Both the position numbers and the translations under genes were made by a program. The notes beneath the pieces are model-generated. The model had not been told where the DNA came from. It ran no database searches and was given only the letters and a program-made list of their open reading frames with translations. From Chimonanthus salicifolius (Eukaryota; Streptophyta; Magnoliopsida; Laurales; Calycanthaceae), in the NCBI GenBank assembly GCA_013350335.1, contig CM023535.1, positions 24,397,746 through 24,461,745 of the forward strand: DNA of 64,000 nt, read 5' to 3'. Of the stretch, positions 56,151 through 64,000 are shown in pieces. Numbering within the stretch: the first letter of the stretch is position 1; each line of letters begins with the position of its first letter.

Positions 56151-58670
56151 TGTCTCAATTTATATCAGCCATATTTCGCTAACATATATTTATAACCCGT
56201 TACAGAGATGACATCTGATAGTTTCTATTCCTAACACATTTCAAAATCAAGTAAACAAATATTTAGGAAATATGACTAGCCAAACAATTTTTTTTTTGTA
56301 TTTTTCTGGAACTCGGCCTATAATTCCACACACCCAAACAACACAGACTTTGAAGATAAATATTATATATATATATTCGATATGATGATTTAAATGTTCA
56401 ATGAATGAAATAAAGATTTTGGTGATAGTAAACATTTGATACAAAGAAAATCTATGCAATTTAAAGCAGTGGATATTTTGGATTATGGCTGTGGATGCCA
56501 AAGAGGAAGCAATAATAAAAGAGGTCAAAGGTGAGGGACCATAGTCATTACATCTTGGCACTCTTTTCAGACGCATCAACACATTGGTCAAAATAAATCA
56601 ATGTGAACTTCTAATCCTGTTCTGTTGACTTTTTTTTTTTTTTTTCATTTTTCAAATGATCTCTAATCATATTCACAATTACGCATTGTGAAGAAAGAAT
56701 GATGAATGTAAGCAGGATTGCCATTCACTCCAACCACAGATATCAAATCACTGTCGTAATAGAAAGAGAACTTGATCATTTCAATGAGCAGAAAAAGTCA
56801 AATATTGTGCTTCTGTCTTTAATACTCATGTATTTAATTTTTAAATTTATGTGTGAGAATTCGTAGGATATTTAAAGGTTTAGGATATCTAATCTAAAAT
56901 TTTTACGAATAAATTCATTATTTTTAAGGCACATTAAAATTATTTTTAAAGCAGACTAAAATTAAATCATGGGAGTTTGAACTGCCTTTATTGTTTCCTA
57001 ATTCTAAAATTTGAAATCTCAAATGTATTTATGCATTTATCATCTCTCTAATTCCTTCAGTAGACTTCTCTGACAGACTTAGGCAGAGTTTTATAAACAA
57101 ACTTCCTCGAAGACCTCCTCATTCAGCCTTTTTCAGATACAATTAGACATATTTCCACATGGACTTTCTCAATTCCAAAAAGAGAAAATCTCCTCTTCCA
57201 AGAATTTTATATTTTTACTTGCCCATCACATTTTCACTTTATACATTTATTTAATCTTTTATTTTATGTAATGCCCAATGATATCTCTATTTTTCTCAAA
57301 AAACAAAGTTATTATATGGCTTGGCTTCCATATTCATCATCTCCATATTGTCTCTATCCAACACTCTCTCATCTTCATTTTTTTTTCTCTTTCATCCAAC
57401 AATCCAATGATGAACTTCATCTACCCTTTGAAGTTCTCTTGGAGATATCCTTCAAATCAATGGTTTGGGTGATATTTAAGTGGAGAGCTTAATAACATTA
57501 TATGAGTTCTATGTTGATTTTATTTTTTAAACAATCATTAATCTTTAAGAAAAAATGTAGCGGGTTTGAAGTTTCAGCCAAATATCAAATCCAACTTACT
57601 TAATCATACAGTCCAAATCACTAGGTGACATATAGAAAAAATAGGATGTTTGATGATTTTTTGTTATTAAGATCAATTGGTTAAAATTTAATTTTTACTA
57701 AAATTTGGCACACTAATGATTCATTCAGTGATACTTCAATTCCATTGATTAAATTTTTATTGAACTCAAAAACATTAAAAGAAAAGAAACATAACCAAGT
57801 GCAACCTAAGTGACAGGTTGCACATGTGATCATATTCCCCACAGACTTTCTCCTACCATAGAACTCATAGAAGAGCGCAAAGGAGTGCTTTGTCATCTTA
57901 TGAGCTCCATTTTATCTTGTAGAGAGGATCTAAACAAGAGAATTTGAAATTCTCCAAGAGAAGTCCCCTCATTTCTCTCTATCCAAACTTGGTGTGAGTC
58001 TCATCTTAAAAGTGGAGTAGAAAAGAGAAAAAGTTGATATCAACTATTGCAACCTGTGGACTAAGCATGCAAGTTTGGCTGAGAAGTCTGGCTAACGCAC
58101 ATATTATACTGATAGTTTTGAACAAGGGGTACAAATCTCAAGTTTTGATGAGTTTAATGACCCACTTATCTTGATTGGTGTGGTTAATTTTAGATTGGGC
58201 CACCTTATTGGATGGCCTTTGTATCATTAGTCCAGTGCTGAGTTTCAAACATTAGTTATAATTTGATTGTTTGTCCAACATTTATTGAATTTCAAGGAGT
58301 TATATGCAAATATCATGAAATATCAAGTTTTTCTTTTCAAGAAATGGGTCCAAAACTAATATGCTCAAAATTTCTGTCAAAATTCTGATATTTCACTTGA
58401 CATTTCAAGTTTACTAGTGATAGGTTTCCCAAAAAAAGTCTAGGGTCAAAATGGGCCAAAATTTGGTTGAGATTTACCAGCCCGTTAAGGGCCCAATATT
58501 TTGGATATTGCCAAAATTTTAAACTCAGGTCAAGTGCGTCAATCAATCCAATGAAAGTTCAGAACAGCAATTAAGTCTTTGTTCCATATGCTAGTGGCCC
58601 ATGTCAACTAGAGGCCCTAAGAGTGTTTGTTGCATTTGAAATCCATAAATAAGGTTTCTTTCTTTCAATC
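56151..58670. other. Intergenic sequence, nothing recognised
   Basis: AT-rich DNA with homopolymer runs. The open frames at 56247-56591 (minus) and 57271-57492 (plus) are low-complexity and lack motifs. From 57600 to 58670 there are scattered GGCCC/GGGCC words but no element could be delimited. Confidence 0.5.
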
Positions 58671-59015
58671 AAGTGTCGAGATCTCGATCGATACGGTGCG
58701 TATCGGCAGTGATAGATAAGTTCGTCCGATACGGCCGAGATCTCATCCGATTTTTATTTTTTATTTAAAAAAAAATATCGGCGCGGGCCCAGTCGATATC
58801 TCGGCCGATATTCGTCCAATACGAGCGAATATCAGCCTAGATATCAGCCGATATTTATATTTTTTTTAAAAACACCCTTTTTATTTTTTTAAATAATTTT
58901 TTTCAAAAAAAAAAACCACCGAGATTTTCAAAAAAAATAAAGAGGAGAGAGAAAAATCTCGATCTAACTGAGATCTCGACTGAGATCAAATATAAGCCGA
59001 ATTTTTAATCCTTGC
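58670..59015 (+). repeat. Palindrome-dense family, GATCTCGGCCGAGATC-type locus
   Basis: It starts GTGTCGAGATCTCGATCGATAC and has CGATACGGTGCGTATCGG, GATACGGCCGAGATCTCATC, GATATCTCGGCCGATATTCG, an A/T run, then GGAGAGAGAAAAATCTCG and GACTGAGATC, ending TTTTTAATCCTTGC. The order is the same as at 9.03 kb, but the palindromes here include GAGATCTC forms. Confidence 0.7.
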
Positions 59016-59862
59016 TTTCAATTCTATAACATTGAAATCTCATACTCTCTTCATTCTCTTTCACTTCAATTATTTTCTACAATGTCAAATTTATTTCTAA
59101 CCATTTATAACAGATAATGATATGTGTACCATGAATTTTTATCATAGTACACCATCTTTAAAAGGAAAAGACTATTTTACCCTCTATTTTTTAAATAGTA
59201 AAAAAATGAAGAAGAAAATTAATGTCAAAATAGTCTTTTTCTTTTGAAGATGGTGCACCATGATGAAAACTCATGATGTAGAGATCATTACCCATTTATA
59301 ACAGTTGCATAAGCTACAACGTTTTTTTATGTGAGTTAAGGCTATGAAGATTTGTTGAGATATGATTTTTTAGAACACTTAAGCCCATTTGATTAAAAAA
59401 TAAGTGAGAATGGAACAAAATTTGAATCAATTAATCAAAATTTAAGGGCAACAAACCCATAACTCGGGTATTCATTTATTTTTTCTAGGAAATTCTCCAA
59501 TAATATGCTGGTGAGAGGAGAACTTGCTACTCATCTAAAAAGGACAATAACTTTGAAGAAAATATATGAGAAATTTACATTTGGAAATGAGTCATGGATT
59601 CATCTACAAAACACCTAAGCTTTTAAACTTCAATTTTGTAGATGCCATGTTAGGAGGATCCCACCTTATTGACACAGTTGAAATAGTGAAAAAAATAAGT
59701 CAGATGTCTATTTTACCCTTAACACATGTAAGGATTTCATTTTTAATCCCTGTGTAAATAAGAGGCCCATTTGAATCGAAATGGGCAATCCCCCAATTTG
59801 TTCTAAACAGTAAAACTCAGCTCCAATCTACCACAGCCATGACTCAATTTTGAGTAGTTCAA
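59016..59862. other. Intergenic sequence, nothing recognised
   Basis: AT-rich. At 59150-59190 and 59200-59260 a short inverted pair (GTACACCATCTTTAAAAGGAAAAGA and TTTTCTTTTGAAGATGGTGC) forms a small hairpin of MITE-like type. No gene. Confidence 0.5.
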
Positions 59863-60053
59863 TCAGGGGTCCAAATATCAATCAATACGATTCGTAGTTA
59901 CCTCCCGTATCAAGAAGCGAGAGGTCATTAGTTCGAATACCAACGGTATAAACTCGGACATTCTGTGTGGATGTGGGACGTCTCCCACATGACTTAAGAG
60001 GGCTTCGGCTGAAAATATCACTTGAGATTCTCCTTGGTCGAAAAAAAAAAAAA
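59863..60053 (+). mobile_element. tRNA-derived SINE with A tail, next to a palindrome-family edge
   Basis: GTTACCTCCCGTATCAAGAAGCGAGAGGTC and a B box TTAGTTCGAATACC (59928-59941) are followed by AACGGT, a body with GATGTGGGACGTCTCCCACA, and an A run at 60040-60052. Just before it GGGGTCCAAATATCAATC (59865) resembles the start of the TATCGGCCGATA family, so the SINE may have landed in a family member. Confidence 0.65.
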
Positions 60054-63000
60054 TCTACTACAGCCATGAACAGGAACCAATTTCATCACTCATTTTCTCC
60101 ACTGTCATGTAATTCAGGAGGCACCAGTACTCAAATGTAGTGTCTTTGTCAGCATGAATCATGTGATGAGGGTCCATAGTGTCACTCTTTATTGTAGCAA
60201 GCATTATAGGCGGGCCAGGCCAGGCCCAGCTTTGCAGAGACACTCTTAGTGAGCCCAACTAGTGAATGATTGGACCCTCCTAAATTAGCTATGATTGGAC
60301 CCTCCTATGAAGAAGGGCTCCTGCCGTCAGAATTATTTTTGGGAATATGGTGCAAATATTTAGAAATATACCGCCAACAATAATCTGGCTTGTTAATAAT
60401 AGATGAGAAGAGGTTTCATTAGAAATTGTGATGCTGTGGTAAAAAATATTTTCCTATAAAATTCTATTTCTTATATTTGTTGGCACAATTGAAAATGGTG
60501 ATTAAAAACAACTAGTAAAACATTAAAAAAACAACCACATCTGTTCAATCTATTTTATTATAAAATAATATAGAAGAATTGGACTTTATCAATGCCCATA
60601 AAAAGTGTATGAAGTCCACAAATATAGTTCAAAATGAACTTGTAACTTATTTAAGTCACTGGAAAACATGAAAAGAACTAACAAAATCTACTAAAATACA
60701 ACTCATTTTCATTGCTAGATTTAAAGGCAAGAGGTTCCATCAAACATTGGGTCACATCAACTTTGGGTTAGATTTAGCAACCTATTTTTTTTTTATAATT
60801 CTTTTACAGGTTCAAGCATGGTTAGATTAGGTCCATCCATTTAGTGAGTTGAAATTCTAAATTTCTAAGTTGGGTTTGGATCAAGTTGAGTGGTGGATTG
60901 AGTTTGCCTCAAGCCACATCATGGGTCATGTTTAAGGGCCAGCCTAAGTCCAACCTACCCTAAAATTGAATAGGGTAAAACTTAAATTTGTTAGCCCAAT
61001 ACTCTATAATTTAACTGTATTTTTTACAATAATAATCCAAATTTACTTTTTAATTATCAATAATTTAAATATATAGTTGTCACACGTGTTCCGAACTCAT
61101 TTCGATTTTGTCTCTGTAACAGAACGTTTTAGTATTTCGCCCATTTCTGTGTTCTATTTTATAAAAGTACAATATAAAAACTTAGAAAAAGTAAAAGAGT
61201 ATAATAAAATATGAAGACAATAACACAAAGTTATAAATATAAAAATTAATTATTTTCATAATTTTATACTAATCTAAATAAATGAAAATATAATTTATCA
61301 TTAAATAAATACTTATGTTTGTAACCTAAATTCATAATAGTGTAATTATCAATTGTTAATTTAAGACGGTTTGAAATTTTACTTTATTAATAATGAATTA
61401 TAAATTGAAATAGATAAAAAATCTAAAAAATACTCAAGAAATAAATTTGAATTCTTATTTTATTCAAAATTAAAAGGTTTGACTTACATCGGGTTCATTT
61501 CATTTTTTTTCTCAAATTTTAGTCATGTACATTAAAAAGAAAAATATAAATTGAAAATACTTCATGAACTTTAAGTAGCCACGTAGTTTTAGTGGTCAAA
61601 GTCATCAGGTGTCCTTGAATTATGAACGCTTGATGACTTTGATCATTAAAATCAAATGATTTCATATTTTATTTTATACTCTTTTTTTTTGCAATCTAGA
61701 AGAAAGTTTATTTTTTAGTTGTACAGTTGGATTTATGTGTATCCAAAAAATAAAAAATAAAAATAAAATTCGTAGAGCAAAATGGGTAGGGCCGAATGGG
61801 CCATTCCAGCTCAGTTCTCAGGATCAAGCCTGTTTCCCTCGGAACTCGGAATTGGCCGCAAGGGTCTGAAAAAGGGCATATCAAAACCAGTATCTGAGCT
61901 GGATCCCTTCTGTTCCATTTTTCGACCAGATCTTGAATGTTCCAACAATTTTGATCGAAATGAAATATAATTGACAACTAAATTTATATATCAAAAACTA
62001 GACTCACATAAATCGATACAACTTTGGCTTAAAAAAAATGTAACGATGATTATAATTGTACCTAAGTTGGTCAAAATCCATCAAATGTTGACATAACTCT
62101 TAGTAGACCCTATTTTGCCAACATATATTGCACTATTGAGTTGATATTTTAGACTATGTTTAGCACCTATCACTTATAACCCAACTTATTAGGGTTTAAT
62201 ATATTTTTATAAATTCATTGCATTTGAGCAATGAAATATTAGGGATGAAATTGTGTCGGGTTTTATCTGAATTATTGACTTGAAATTTTCTACTCGACCC
62301 AACTCAACTCGAATTCTGATCCGAGCCGCATTCTGAACTCATTTTAGCCTAATTTTAGCCGAGTCGGGTCGAATCGGGTTAACTTGTAAATTTCTCAACT
62401 TGACCTGATCTGAATTTAATATGGGCTTTTATATTCTCAATCAGCCCCCGACCTGCATGTCCCCTAACAAAATAAAATAAATATGAATGTCACTTGTCCC
62501 TAAGGTTTGATGGTCGAAAGTTTGAATCGAGTTTGTATAAGACTAGAAACCCATTCTCCTTTTTTTTTTTCCATTTCAAATTTGAACATATTAAAAAGTA
62601 TATTTTGAGTCTTATTATCTTTTTGTGTAACATAATCAAGTCTCTCATTTTTCAACTCCACATTCACTAACCATCTTCTTTGTGAAGATCATCTGCGAGT
62701 TTTTCTTTAAAATTTTGTAATTTACCCATTGACACTTATTCAAAGATATTTGTGCTGTCACTTAAATTTTGATTTATTTATTTTATTTTATTATCATATA
62801 TTATCATCATCATCTTAATGATAACTACTAATTAATTTTGAGTTATGTCTACAATTGAATTAAACTCAATCTTACTAGACCAACATCATTGAATATTCGT
62901 GATTGTTAAAACATATATCTATAAATAATGAATAAGTAAGCTCTACTATATTAAAAATTATGGCATCATCGAGTTAATATTGCATAGAGACTCCATCTTT

Positions 63001-64000
63001 TATAAAAGAAAACCTAATCCTTTTACAATAGAATATAGGCTACATTGCAAAATTAACACAATATTACAACAATAAGTTGTAATAAACTTAACTTTTCCAT
63101 CATTTCTTATTCTAATAAAACCTTAAATTCCAATTCTAATAGAAAGATAAAATTATGGTTCATTCAAATTATGTTTTAGAAATGGAGTCATAGTTTTATG
63201 CGAAATCTCTAATATTTTCATAGCCACGAGATCAGTAATGTTATGAGATTAGGTTTTATTGTGGAAATAAAATATCTTTTTCTATATATTTTAATACCCT
63301 TGTGATGATTCTATAGAATTTGAGAAGTTCTTGTCTTTCAAGAGAAAACTACCAGTAAGATAAAATCAAGTACGTATTTGGTAATACTAAATTACCAAAT
63401 ATTTCATCTCCATTAATTTATTGGCTTTTTACAGTCAAATTGGAAAATTTTAATAGACTAGTTACTTATTTAAAAATCATGAAACTTAAGTCTGTAGTCT
63501 TGAAATTACAGTCCCCTACATTACTTTTAAACAAAATAATAATAATAAGTGCTTATAATTGTATACACTTGTCAACTTATGAGAGGTTCTTATCTATAAA
63601 TAGAAAAATTAAAAAATAATTTATGATAAATCTTCTAGAGATAGATAGTATATACTGAATTACTTCGAGGAATGCATAGATGAACTGGATCATGGGTGAA
63701 TACAATTTTATATAATTTTTTTTTTTAAAGAAAAGTCTTTAGATCTCAATGTACTTTTATAATTATTGATGAACTACAGTATTATTATCTATAAAAGTCA
63801 TTGCCGTTTGAATTGAGAATTGTTATAAATACATATCGAATTCAAGAGACTCAACAATTTATCTTAACTCAAATAGTAAAAAGCCTTTACATATAAATTT
63901 CTCTTGAGTAGTGAATTTCTAGGAATTTTTTTTTTTTTTTAAAACTTAATCTTAGTGTTACTTGCCCGTTGTTGAGCTTGTTTTGTCAAGGCAAAATGAA
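60054..64000. other. Intergenic sequence with eroded repeats
   Basis: No gene is supported. Around 60760-60960 and 62240-62460 there are many words such as GGGTTAGAT, GGGTCGAATCGGGTT, CGACCCAACTCAACTCG and GACCTGA, similar in style to 10.02-10.3 kb and 0.88-1.03 kb. This is a diffuse, cryptically repetitive plant sequence class. From 62500 to the end the DNA is AT-rich without recognisable structure. Confidence 0.45.

Noticed and set aside
63000..64000. Possible gene at the right edge of the window
   Set aside because: All frames are AT-rich and interrupted, with no motif, splice-consistent series or composition change supporting coding sequence.

Overview
This is AT-rich nuclear DNA from a seed plant, almost certainly an angiosperm. 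The evidence is an intronless PLS-class PPR gene, a plant-type calmodulin-like gene, and plant transposon families: Ty1/copia elements with a tRNA-iMet primer site, long Del/Tekay-like LTRs, a TRIM, a FAR1/MULE transposase, an RNase H-bearing LINE and tRNA-derived SINEs. The species cannot be named from the sequence. No CRISPR array, operon, rRNA or functional tRNA gene was seen.

Only two host genes look intact. At 4385-6217 (minus) is a 610-residue E/E+ class PPR protein, presumably an organellar RNA-editing or RNA-processing factor. At 31035-31670 (plus) is a 211-residue four-EF-hand calcium sensor of the CML35/36 type. Each sits alone in intergenic DNA.

The rest is largely transposons in layers. 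0.6-9.4 kb: a SINE, a decayed LINE 3' end on the minus strand, a second SINE with a visible target duplication, and the first locus of a palindrome-dense repeat family. 12.5-14.4 kb: an LTR-like block and a 46-bp minisatellite. 14360-24660: a complete 10.3-kb copia-type element with 1.74-kb LTRs and TTGAT target duplications. It keeps a broken gag and an extra ORF but no recognisable pol, and it hosts a three-LTR TRIM array (18670-19688, duplication CGGGA). 25231-27061: an inverted-repeat element carrying five 158-bp tandem units. 27.8-29.9 kb: a small MITE, a long hairpin inside a direct duplication, and more palindrome-family sequence.

32413-40793 is an old copia element with gag, protease, integrase, RT and RNase H remnants, split by a 3.3-kb Del/Tekay-like LTR fragment. 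43.4-44.1 kb is the densest locus of the palindrome family, followed by a 159-bp tandem array. 46410-55165 is a MULE with 218-bp inverted repeats. Its minus-strand transposase pseudogene is split by a solo LTR (47220-52479, duplication GACGT), itself split by another solo LTR (50167-51738, duplication AGGTG). This gives an insertion order readable from the sequence alone. 55.2-64 kb holds SINE-like pieces and another palindrome-family locus, with no convincing gene.

I see no evidence for a new multi-gene system. The least explained signals are the dispersed TATCGGCCGATA family (about seven loci), the ATTCATTCGAATGAAT arrays in the MULE ends, and the trimeric TRIM with a 43-C tract.
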